Below, piece after piece: positions 16,419 through 24,527 of a DNA stretch of 64,000 nt; the first letter of the stretch is position 1; each line of letters starts with the position of its first letter. Under the pieces are notes generated by a model, which was not told the DNA's origin, searched no databases, and saw only the letters and a list, made by a program, of their open reading frames with translations. The DNA is taken from positions 310,001 through 374,000 of the forward strand of contig NZ_CP141728.1 of NCBI RefSeq assembly GCF_035621135.1, read 5' to 3'. Position numbers and translations under genes: made by a program. This stretch comes from Sinanaerobacter sp. ZZT-01 (GTDB taxonomy: Bacteria > Bacillota > Clostridia > Peptostreptococcales > Anaerovoracaceae).

Positions 16419-18836
16419 TTAGAGATATAGCTTTTCCTTAACATTAAACGATTGCCCTTTCAAGTTATACTTTAAAAACTTATATAGAATATAGTTTTCT
16501 TTATCTGTTTCGTGAGTAGAGATGATTATTTGTTTGTTAGAAAAATCGTTACGCAAAACTTCTATAAGCGAAGATATATTGATGTCATCCATAGTTTGCA
16601 CCGGATCGTCTACAAGAATGAACCCGATGTCATCTCTTGATTTCATAATATATTGCTTATTCATTGAAAAAAGGAATGCTAATACAAATCCCGAAAGCTG
16701 ACCAGAGCTGAAAGTATTAAGAATATCATGCTTGGCATCGCCATTTGAAACAAAGCGCATCTCATCTTTACTAACAAAGACCCCCAAACCATTTTGATAG
16801 TCCTGTAGTATCTTACCAGTATATATCAATAAAGGTACTCTAAGCTTTTTTAATATCTGATTTTTATAATCATCGATTGAGTTTTGATATAACTTTTGGA
16901 GATCGTCTAAATGATCGCGTATTTTTCTGAGTTTATGAACTTTTAGCAACTCATTTTTGATTTCATTTCTCAAAGCATTTAATTCTGTACTCTTCGAAAT
17001 GGATGATTTGTATTGTAGATATTGAATTTTTTCCTCTACTTGTTCTTTATCCACAAGTCTAGGTTGTGAAATAGAAAGTAGTTTTTGAAATTTGTTACTG
17101 ATGCTTTTAAAGTCATATTTTTCCGTATCATTACTGAATTCAGCGTTGCTATAATTTTTCAGGCTTCCCTGCAGTATACGTTGAATCTCTATTGATTTTT
17201 CTTCATTCCTAAGTTCAACCCAAGAATCTGATTTTCTCAAGTATGAAAACAATGTTTCTACATCTTGAACTCTTTTTTCATTTTCAATAAACTGTTTGGT
17301 TTTTGACATTAATGCATTTAATTCCCGAATTTTCAAATCATCATAGCTTTGCACTATAGCTAAAATTGCATCCAAATCTTTTTGGAGCATCGCATTTAAA
17401 GCTTGCGTCAGCAACTGTATTTCTTGAGATTTTTCGTTTTTTTCCGCTGACAAAGAATTGGTAAGAGCTAAAAATGATTGCTCTAATTCCTCAACATTTT
17501 CGAATTTATGGTTGCAAAAAGGACAGTTTGAAGATTCTTTATCAAAATCGTTTTTTAGTTGATGCAACTTTACCCTTGCTTTATCCAAATCATTTAATGT
17601 GTTTTGTCTATTAGACAGTGTTTTATTTGCATCATTAATAGAAGCAATGATATCAGATATTTCATCAATATTAGATGAAATTAAGTTTTCATCTAACTCT
17701 TTAAGTTTAAGCAATTCGCCCTTTTTATAGCTGGTTATTTCTAACTTGCTTCTAAAGAAACTACTATAATTATATATATCAATCAATTTATTCCATTCAG
17801 AAATCAAATTCCGAATCTTCTCTTTGTCCAAAAACGAATCTGTTATATATTGATTAAAATCAATAAAGTCATTAATAATATCACTATTATTAATAAGTGC
17901 ATTGATCTTTTTGTTATGCAAATAAATATCATAATCTTGTGTATTGATAACTAAACTATACAGTGCTTGTAATTCAAGAATTGCTGAATTTATATTTAAT
18001 AATGATTCGGAATCAAAGTCTATAGTTTCCACATCCCAACCCACAGGATTAACATCAATAGGGTATTCTAACAATTGGCTATATTCAACTTTTTGTAAAT
18101 TAAGATTAGTTCCTTGAATTTTAGATTTTAACAAATCTGCTTTTGTTTCAATAATCTCGTTACTTAATGTAATAGCATCATTAATAACGACACCCTTTTT
18201 AGATTTGCTTTTACCAATTAATTGGTTAGTAATATATTCTATATATCCATCAATTGTTGCAGTATTCAAAAGGACATTCATACTATCCTTACGATTGGTA
18301 ATAGAGTTCTTTAAAAAGTGAACAGATTCCGCTTGTGATACATAATAGTAGACATTAAAATGATCCATTGAGTATCTTAATTTTTCGAACTGTTGAAGGG
18401 AGGGCTTCCATTGTAGTTGACTACCTAAAAATATATCTATATCTTCATCCGAATCAAATCTTCTATATACAACACTATATTTTATTGATTCCTCTATAAA
18501 AAGCTTCTGAATTTGATGGTCAATTACGGCTACAACTGTAATATAATTATCATTTTCATCACTTAAAGTTAAAATTAAATCTCCATCTTTGTCTGATTCA
18601 TTCAATAAAATATTCTTCCCCAAATTTATCCTTCCATCTTCTATGCTAGTTTGCAAACGTGTTATTTTTTTTGTAAAAATAAGTTCAATAGCATCAAAAA
18701 AGGTGGTTTTTCCAAATCCATTTGGCCCAGATAATATGGTAGGATTTTGATCTTTATGAAATTCAAACTTATAAAAAGATTTGCTGTCAAAGCATTTAAA
18801 ATTTCTAACCTGTAATTGACTAATTGCATAAGGCAT
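16419..18836 (-). CDS. SMC/RecN-like ABC ATPase of a three-component defence system
   Basis: An 805-aa ATPase. Walker A is LSGPNGFGKTTFFDAIELI (about residues 34-52). A long central coiled-coil region contains a zinc-hook-like CPFCNHKF (about 440-447), as in Rad50/SbcC. The C-terminal head has the signature FSSGQLSGFVLAFLFS and Walker B FILVDDPVQTMDD, then a switch histidine in IISTHE. It is the third gene of a tightly coupled set: its ATG overlaps the stop of the middle gene. Such ATPases probably sense foreign DNA and license the partner nuclease. The head and hook are intact. The assignment to an ABC-three-component (ABC-3C) type rests on gene order, sizes and the nuclease-like partner. 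Confidence 0.85.
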   Translation of the reverse strand: MPYAISQLQVRNFKCFDSKSFYKFEFHKDQNPTILSGPNGFGKTTFFDAIELIFTKKITRLQTSIEDGRINLGKNILLNESDKDGDLILTLSDENDNYITVVAVIDHQIQKLFIEESIKYSVVYRRFDSDEDIDIFLGSQLQWKPSLQQFEKLRYSMDHFNVYYYVSQAESVHFLKNSITNRKDSMNVLLNTATIDGYIEYITNQLIGKSKSKKGVVINDAITLSNEIIETKADLLKSKIQGTNLNLQKVEYSQLLEYPIDVNPVGWDVETIDFDSESLLNINSAILELQALYSLVINTQDYDIYLHNKKINALINNSDIINDFIDFNQYITDSFLDKEKIRNLISEWNKLIDIYNYSSFFRSKLEITSYKKGELLKLKELDENLISSNIDEISDIIASINDANKTLSNRQNTLNDLDKARVKLHQLKNDFDKESSNCPFCNHKFENVEELEQSFLALTNSLSAEKNEKSQEIQLLTQALNAMLQKDLDAILAIVQSYDDLKIRELNALMSKTKQFIENEKRVQDVETLFSYLRKSDSWVELRNEEKSIEIQRILQGSLKNYSNAEFSNDTEKYDFKSISNKFQKLLSISQPRLVDKEQVEEKIQYLQYKSSISKSTELNALRNEIKNELLKVHKLRKIRDHLDDLQKLYQNSIDDYKNQILKKLRVPLLIYTGKILQDYQNGLGVFVSKDEMRFVSNGDAKHDILNTFSSGQLSGFVLAFLFSMNKQYIMKSRDDIGFILVDDPVQTMDDINISSLIEVLRNDFSNKQIIISTHETDKENYILYKFLKYNLKGQSFNVKEKLYL

Positions 18837-19633
18837 TATTTTACACCTCCAAGCAAGCGGTTTAGCTCTTTTTCCAGCTTTTGATCATCAATCTCAATAT
18901 CATTTTCTATTTCGAGCAATTGCTCTAGAGTGCAATTTCCATGTTTTATTAGATTATGATATTTCTCTGTGCCATCTGTAATTTTTTGAGAAATATCACT
19001 CTCAATGGATAGCGGTGTTGGGTCAGCTTTAAATTTGTACTGTAAAAAGGGCACTTTTGAAAATAGACGAATTACAAGTTCATATACACTCCCAATATTT
19101 TTGCCTTCTAGCAATTTATAATATTCATCTTCATTATTGGCAATATCACTGAGAATATCAGCAATACCCCTTCCTTCATAATTTTCTATCGTTGATTGCA
19201 AAATAGAAAATTGTGTTTCGGTATAAGGAATAATATATCGCTTAAAGTAATTTGGGGATTCCTCAATAGCGTATATTAAATTCCGATGCAAGTTAAGATT
19301 TTTCATATCACTAAACTGAATCAAATAAATCGCAGAAGTATTTTTATCAATTTGGCTTGCTTCTTGATTATTATCAAAGGATTTTTGAATTATCATTTTT
19401 ATGGTTTTATTTTGAGAATCATCTGAAATTGAGTAATCACTCTCTAATTTTTCTAGAGCAAGTTTCATTAATTTCTCGTTCTGTTCAAATTCTCTGCAGT
19501 CAACATTATTTATCAAAAAATAGCTTGCAATGTTTTTATCGCTATGCTTATAAAAACCAATAGAGTCCAATTGCACTTTTTCTTCAGCAATATATGAATG
19601 TTGCCTTAAAATTAAATCTATAATTGCTTTCAT
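18836..19633 (-). CDS. ABC-3C-like middle component
   Basis: A 265-aa acidic soluble protein (MKAIIDLILRQHSYIAEEKV...) with no catalytic motif that I can see and a charged helical C-terminus (EIENDIEIDDQKLEKELNRL). Its start overlaps the stop of the nuclease-like gene by 4 nt, and its stop overlaps the ATPase start. In ABC-three-component systems a small protein without enzymatic signatures lies between effector and ATPase genes and bridges the two; position, size and lack of motifs all fit. Sequence identity to known middle-component families has not been tested. Confidence 0.65.
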   Translation of the reverse strand: MKAIIDLILRQHSYIAEEKVQLDSIGFYKHSDKNIASYFLINNVDCREFEQNEKLMKLALEKLESDYSISDDSQNKTIKMIIQKSFDNNQEASQIDKNTSAIYLIQFSDMKNLNLHRNLIYAIEESPNYFKRYIIPYTETQFSILQSTIENYEGRGIADILSDIANNEDEYYKLLEGKNIGSVYELVIRLFSKVPFLQYKFKADPTPLSIESDISQKITDGTEKYHNLIKHGNCTLEQLLEIENDIEIDDQKLEKELNRLLGGVK

Positions 19634-21174
19634 TCACTTAGCTCCTTTTTAGCATTTTTCCTATCAATAAGCCGCATTATTTTCGGTTTGTTGTAGTTTT
19701 TCTTTATTTTATCGATAGAATCGCTAGTTATGTCTTTTAAATCACGAAATTCTTTTTCTCCGATCACCGTGGTATTAATACCATTATATATAAAATTTTC
19801 TTCATTTAACTGATCTGTAATCAGAACATCACTTTCATATATTAAAAGTTTATCATCTACAGATGCGTGTACTTCTTTATTAATTTGTTCCTGTAATTCA
19901 TGTATTTCACCACTCGCATTGAGAGTAAGCCTGTAAAACAAACCATCTTTTTGGGCCTGAATAATATTGTTTTTTTCAAAAGATAAAAGTTCTATTTCTT
20001 TAAGTATATTTATAAAAAGCCTATTAATTAAACTATCATCAGGCAAATTATTGGGCTTCCCTTTTTCTGGTTCTTTTAATATAAGACGATATAAAAAATT
20101 ATGTAAATCTTCTTCTTCAATTTTTGATATTATTTGTAGTTGTCGAATTAAATTACAAGCTGGTATCTCATCGCATTCTTCGCATCTATCCGCTTTACAT
20201 AAATTTTTATTTTTAGAGGGAAATTGTTCAAAAATACTCCTTATACTTTTCCAGAGCAAAAAGTACTGGTATTTAATCGAATTAAAATTTGAATGATAAT
20301 CATTTATTAATATAGTGAAGATTTCAAAAAATTTTATCTGACAACCATTGTTAACTTCTGCTTTATTAATGAAATGATTAGTTATATGATCTTTAAAATC
20401 TAAGAAAACTTGACCATATACAAATTCTAAATAATCGTTGTCTATAAATAAATTCCATTCTGGCTTGACGACATTTAAGATTTCTTTAATCAGAGAATAC
20501 GATGCTTCTTTTACTTCCTGCGAGTTGTTAAAGTTACGATCATATTTAGATAGGAGTTGATCATCCTTTATTAAGTCATCATTGTCTTGTAGTTTTTCTT
20601 TGTAGGTTGTAAGTTCTGTTTCTATGTCCTTAACTAAGCGTTGTATTTCCTCTTTTTCTTTGTTTCCTTTGCACACAAAATTAATAATATTATATAAGCT
20701 TCCTTTTTTTGTAGTCGGTAAAATCTTGTTTATTATAATGTACTTGTCATAATCTTCTTCTGCAACCTCATTTGAATTCTTAATATCTTTATCGAGATCA
20801 AAAAGTAACGTATCAATCCAATCTGAGGTACTCTTTATGAAGTCGTTAGGAATCATCTTATTTGGTAAAGTATGAAAATATCCATATTTAGCGTTATACT
20901 GTAGTAACGAAATGATAAAAGAAAATTTATCTTTTTTTTCGTTCTGATCTAAATCAATAGTTCCACTTTTAACTTGATGAAGAGTTACATAGTTATTTTT
21001 CTCTTTTATTGAGAAATCTTCAGCGCCCTCAATTTCTAGTATAAAATCATTAATTGCATTATTATTAATAACAATCAATTCTCTAATTTTTTGCAATACA
21101 ACAAAGACAGCGATATGTCCCTGATATTCATAACCCTCCCAAGATGAGATTGCACTAAACGGGGAAATTAACAT
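19630..21174 (-). CDS. Putative nuclease effector of the ABC-3C-like system
   Basis: A 514-aa protein starting MLISPFSAISSWEGYEYQGH. The first 90 residues resemble the PD-(D/E)xK nuclease domain of DUF4297/Cap4-like effectors: WEGYEYQGHIAVFVVLQKI, then DFILEIEGAEDFSI and VTLHQVKSG, giving an acidic E/D cluster followed by QVK. The middle has a four-cysteine set (CKADRCEECDEIPAC, about 328-342) that may bind zinc. The C-terminal 150 residues are of unknown fold. It is the first of three overlapping genes and follows the small HTH gene by 30 nt. DNA cleavage by this protein, gated by the SMC-like ATPase, is the inferred mechanism. Confidence 0.7.
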   Translation of the reverse strand: MLISPFSAISSWEGYEYQGHIAVFVVLQKIRELIVINNNAINDFILEIEGAEDFSIKEKNNYVTLHQVKSGTIDLDQNEKKDKFSFIISLLQYNAKYGYFHTLPNKMIPNDFIKSTSDWIDTLLFDLDKDIKNSNEVAEEDYDKYIIINKILPTTKKGSLYNIINFVCKGNKEKEEIQRLVKDIETELTTYKEKLQDNDDLIKDDQLLSKYDRNFNNSQEVKEASYSLIKEILNVVKPEWNLFIDNDYLEFVYGQVFLDFKDHITNHFINKAEVNNGCQIKFFEIFTILINDYHSNFNSIKYQYFLLWKSIRSIFEQFPSKNKNLCKADRCEECDEIPACNLIRQLQIISKIEEEDLHNFLYRLILKEPEKGKPNNLPDDSLINRLFINILKEIELLSFEKNNIIQAQKDGLFYRLTLNASGEIHELQEQINKEVHASVDDKLLIYESDVLITDQLNEENFIYNGINTTVIGEKEFRDLKDITSDSIDKIKKNYNKPKIMRLIDRKNAKKELSE

Positions 21175-21204
21175 GAAATCACCTACTTATAATTTATTGG
21201 ATCA

Positions 21205-21384
21205 TTAATCTGACTTTGTTGTTTTAAACCGACCATCCTTAGGCTTCGCAGTATCCTTAGGTATTGCCCAAGTAACCCCAAACCGAATAGCGCCCGGTAT
21301 TTTGCCCTGTGCGCAAAGCACTTGTACCCGGCGTGGAGTGATTGCCCATTTTTCCGCTGCTTCTTTCGCTGTCATATAATCCAT
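21205..21384 (-). CDS. Small HTH DNA-binding protein, 59 aa
   Basis: From the ATG at 21384 (AAGGGTAG upstream): MDYMTAKEAAEKWAITPRRV, then QVLCAQGKIPGAIRFG and TWAIPKDTAKPKDGR. This is a MerR/excisionase-type winged helix often found at the head of restriction and defence operons in Firmicutes. It lies 30 nt before the nuclease-like gene on the same strand and probably regulates the operon; this is inference. The longer open frame to 21447 lacks a ribosome binding site. Confidence 0.8.
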   Translation of the reverse strand: MDYMTAKEAAEKWAITPRRVQVLCAQGKIPGAIRFGVTWAIPKDTAKPKDGRFKTTKSD

Positions 21385-21418
21385 TAAAACTACCCTTTTC
21401 CGAATAAATATTGTATAT

Positions 21419-21446
21419 ATTATATATCGCAGCGGCGAATAAAGCA
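21419..21446 (-). promoter_or_regulatory. Putative promoter of the HTH/ABC-3C operon
   Basis: On the minus strand TGCTTT (21446-21441) and TATAAT (21424-21419) are separated by 16 bp, 34 nt before the HTH start codon. The -10 box is perfect and the -35 box is weak. The region is AT-rich, so other alignments are possible. Confidence 0.45.
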
Positions 21447-21585
21447 CTCATATTCGTGTAAATTATGGAAATATTCACAGGATTATGGTGAAACGGGTTG
21501 AAAAATAGCAAAAAATTGTTTAACAGAGAAATGCCGCCAACATTTTTGGCGGCTTCTCCTGCTGTTTTTATTCACTCGGCAGCTC

Positions 21586-22460
21586 CTATTCCATTTCCAT
21601 ATTGTTATCAAAAGTGATTCGGATGCGGTCTGCGGATAAAACCACCACCTTTGTAATAATCCCCTTGACTACATCATCACGATATTCCTTTACGCTAAGG
21701 TAAATATGTTCCAGCGTGTAAAGCAGTTCATGGATTCGGGCTTGTGTATTTTGGGCAAGCATGGTCTGCTCTTGGTGTTCCCCAAGCTGCCCCTGCAGCC
21801 CCTTTATCTCCACAGCGATTTCTTCAAACTTGGCATCGAAATAATCTGTACCAGCACTGGACTTGGAGCTGAGTTCCACCAAATCCATCATCAAGCTCTG
21901 CAGCTCGGCGATACGGTTTCGGACAGCCTCTTCATTGAAGCTGTCATCATCCTGTGAACCGATGGCCAACCGCAGGCCTGCCTTGAGGGTTTCAATGACA
22001 TCGGCTTTATCCTCATCCAGCCGGTTCAGGGCGGTGACGATAGCTTGGTGCAACTGGCTTTCCTCAATGGTAGGGGATTTCTTGCAGTATTTCGTGCCAT
22101 ATTCCAAGCGGTTGATGCAGCGCCAGACCACCTTTTTCTTACCGTTCCTCGCCCAAGTGACCCTGCGGTATTGTGTACCGCATTCACCGCAGCAGAGAAG
22201 CTCGGTCAGCGCATATTTGCTGCTGTATTTTCCTTTTTCGGTTTTCACAGCTTTCTTGGCCACCTTTCGCTTACCGGCTCGCCGGGTGATTTCCTCCTGT
22301 ACAAGGTTGAATAAATCCTTTGAAATAATCGGCTCATGGTTTCCGGTTACATAATACTGCGGGATTTCGCCGTTGTTTTTCCGGGTTTGTTTGGTCAGGC
22401 AGTCCACCACATAGGTTTTCTGCAGCAGGGCATCGCCGATGTAACGCTCATTAGCTTGTG
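21586..22460 (-). pseudogene. Serine recombinase missing its catalytic half
   Basis: The frame starts in unrelated sequence, then becomes clearly recombinase-like at ANERYIGDALLQKTY and runs to ...RIRITFDNNMEME. Present are the end of the Recombinase domain (NGEIPQYYVTGNHEPII), the zinc ribbon (LLCCGECGTQYRR ... CINRLEYGTKYC), a coiled coil, and the C-terminal beta tail. The resolvase domain with the active serine is absent. It lies downstream of the three-recombinase operon and its hairpin. It is probably the remnant of another integration system or of an insertion target. Confidence 0.8.
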
Positions 22461-22512
22461 TCAAGACGTACAACAAAAAAATAAGGGAATATTTTTCCGA
22501 AAACAATCGAAA

Positions 22513-22550
22513 TAAGCCAGCATCAGCAAAAAACTGCTGATGCTGGCTTA
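22513..22550 (-). terminator. 16-bp perfect hairpin after the recombinase operon
   Basis: TAAGCCAGCATCAGCA (22513-22528) pairs perfectly with TGCTGATGCTGGCTTA (22535-22550) around a 6-nt A-rich loop. It lies 7 nt past the stop of the small resolvase-like gene on the minus strand. It is a strong stem with only a partial T run, so it is probably a terminator; an element-end function cannot be excluded. Confidence 0.65.
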
Positions 22551-22557
22551 CGTTATT

Positions 22558-22932
22558 TTATCTACATCTCTGTTCAAAACAAAGTTTAAGCAGTTCGCAG
22601 GTTTTCATATAAGTAAACATATTATTCTGCATGGAGACAACTGCTCCACCTTCTTCACAAACTTTGCTCTGCCATTCTATGACATCGGGAATGCTTCGTC
22701 CGATTCGTGATAAATCCGTAACCAATACGGTATCTGCCTGATTGCTCCTGATGGCTTGGAGTGTTTCTTTCAATCCAACACGATTACAGCTAAGTCCTGT
22801 CACGCTTTCTGCTGTAATTCCTGCAATCACAAGATTATTTTTATTGGCATAGTCACTCAATTTCTCTATCTGAAAAGCAAGTGCTATATCATCTTTATGG
22901 GCAGTTCTTGCATAGAGCCAACATTTTTTCAT
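22558..22932 (-). CDS. Small divergent resolvase-like protein
   Basis: A 124-aa protein from the ATG at 22932 (GGAGGTAGAA upstream). It has a resolvase-like fold: MKKCWLYARTAHKDD at the start, VTGLSCNRVGLKETL, then DTVLVTDLSRIGRSIPDVIE, matching the serine recombinase pattern VxDLSRxxR. The catalytic serine normally found in YxRxS is replaced: the sequence is YARTA, with threonine. There is no DNA-binding domain. It is the last gene of the operon, 14 nt after the third large recombinase. It may be inactive as an enzyme and serve as an accessory or directionality factor (inference). Confidence 0.7.
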   Translation of the reverse strand: MKKCWLYARTAHKDDIALAFQIEKLSDYANKNNLVIAGITAESVTGLSCNRVGLKETLQAIRSNQADTVLVTDLSRIGRSIPDVIEWQSKVCEEGGAVVSMQNNMFTYMKTCELLKLCFEQRCR

Positions 22933-22946
22933 TTCTACCTCCATAT

Positions 22947-24527
22947 CTACAACAGGCCTGTCATTTTATAATAATCCACATAATTCCACACAATTTCAAA
23001 TCGTTCATCCTCAAATACAGAAACTTCTTTCACAAAGACCAGTACCATATCCTTGGTAAGCTGATCGGCAAACTCATACTTTTGATGGACCTGCTGATAC
23101 TCGGTTTCCTGCTTATCTTCTGTGAGCAAGGAACATTCTGTTTGCATTTCCCGAAGCTTTTCTGAAATCAGGTTCATCTGCCGGGTATTGGCTTCGAGCA
23201 TTGCCGCGTACTGCTCTTTGGAAATATGTTCAAAGCAATATTCTTCAAAGGCATTTTTCCTTGCCACACGAAGTTTTTCAATTTCCTGTTGTCTAATCTG
23301 GATGTCCTTTTGCAGACTTTGTATCCGTTCATGGTTGGTCAAAGTAAACTCCGAAGGATTTCTGCCATCACGAAGTACCATAATGACCTGCTTGTTGATG
23401 ATGGCAAGCAGAATATCACTAAATGCCGTTTCCATTACTTTGATTGTACTGCACGGAGTGCTTTCTTCATACTTAGCCATATAGCAGTGATAATAGGGTT
23501 GCTTTACACTGGCACGGGTCAGATTATGATGGCAGTATCCGCACTTTAAAATCCCGGTCAGTGGATACCCTCTGGAAGGAACAGGTTTGCACGAATTTTC
23601 CCTTTTCGGAAACCAAACACCAGCTTTCTCAAATAGCTCCTGTGTTACAATCGGCTCATGGGTATCCGCAGCAATAATCCATTCTGATTTTGGATTCGCC
23701 TTTGTCCGTTTGGTTGATACATCCGCTTTTGTCCGTCTATAGCTAACTAATTTCCCGGTGTACCGCCCGTCACAAAGAATCCGCTTGATGGCAAATCGTG
23801 TCCATAATAGACGGTCATCTGCCACTTTCCATCCACGGTCGAGGTCTGTACCGTTCTGTTTACGATAAGCCAGTGGTGAAGGTATCTTTTCTTTATTCAA
23901 AAGAACCGCTATCTCATTGGGATTTACACCATCCGCAGCCATTTGAAAAATACGTCTTACCATCACGGCTGCTTGATCGTCAATCACCAGCTTGTTTTTT
24001 GTTGTTTCCGATAGCTGATAGCCATAAAACGCTATTGTCCCAAGATATTTGCCATTAGACCATCGGACTTTATTGGAACTGCGGATTTTCGTTGAGATGT
24101 CACGGCTGTAAAGCTCACTTACCATGCTCTTCAACGCAACGTCCATTCCAACAGAACTTCCCTTGATCTGGTTGCTGTCGTATATATCATTTACTGCAAT
24201 AAAGCGTACCCCATAAAGAGGGAATACCTGCTCCAAGTAATCGCATACATCAATGTAATTACGTCCAAACCTTGAGAAATCTTTTACGATAATGCAGTCA
24301 ATCCGCTTTTGTCTGACCAGCATAAGTAAGCGTTTGATTTGCGGACGGTTGAAGTTGGTGCCGGAGTATCCGTCGTCTTGGAACTCTAATATCTCCCAAT
24401 CCTTGAACTCACGCTTTTCTGCGACAAATCTATGGAGTAGCTCCCTCTGGTTTTTAATGCTGTCGCTTTCACCGATATTTTCATCCTCGGAGGATAGCCT
24501 CATATAGAGAGCGAGTGTTTTTGGCAT
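22947..24527 (-). CDS. Large serine recombinase 3 (TndX-like)
   Basis: A 526-aa site-specific recombinase. Resolvase domain: LALYMRLSSEDENIGESDSI with the catalytic serine in MRLS, and IIVKDFSRFGRNYIDVCDYL. The Recombinase domain follows (GTIAFYGYQLSETTKNKL). A zinc ribbon (ILKCGYCHHNLTRAS) and a coiled coil lead to the C-terminal tail. These enzymes cut both DNA strands through a phosphoserine bond and integrate or excise elements. The start (24527) overlaps the previous recombinase gene by 28 nt, with GGAGG inside it, so translation is coupled. No disruption is visible. Confidence 0.92.
   Translation of the reverse strand: MPKTLALYMRLSSEDENIGESDSIKNQRELLHRFVAEKREFKDWEILEFQDDGYSGTNFNRPQIKRLLMLVRQKRIDCIIVKDFSRFGRNYIDVCDYLEQVFPLYGVRFIAVNDIYDSNQIKGSSVGMDVALKSMVSELYSRDISTKIRSSNKVRWSNGKYLGTIAFYGYQLSETTKNKLVIDDQAAVMVRRIFQMAADGVNPNEIAVLLNKEKIPSPLAYRKQNGTDLDRGWKVADDRLLWTRFAIKRILCDGRYTGKLVSYRRTKADVSTKRTKANPKSEWIIAADTHEPIVTQELFEKAGVWFPKRENSCKPVPSRGYPLTGILKCGYCHHNLTRASVKQPYYHCYMAKYEESTPCSTIKVMETAFSDILLAIINKQVIMVLRDGRNPSEFTLTNHERIQSLQKDIQIRQQEIEKLRVARKNAFEEYCFEHISKEQYAAMLEANTRQMNLISEKLREMQTECSLLTEDKQETEYQQVHQKYEFADQLTKDMVLVFVKEVSVFEDERFEIVWNYVDYYKMTGLL

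Noticed and set aside
21586-22506. Truncated recombinase considered as an intact short recombinase
   Set aside because: It lacks the resolvase catalytic domain, and homology starts abruptly at ANERYIGD after unrelated sequence.
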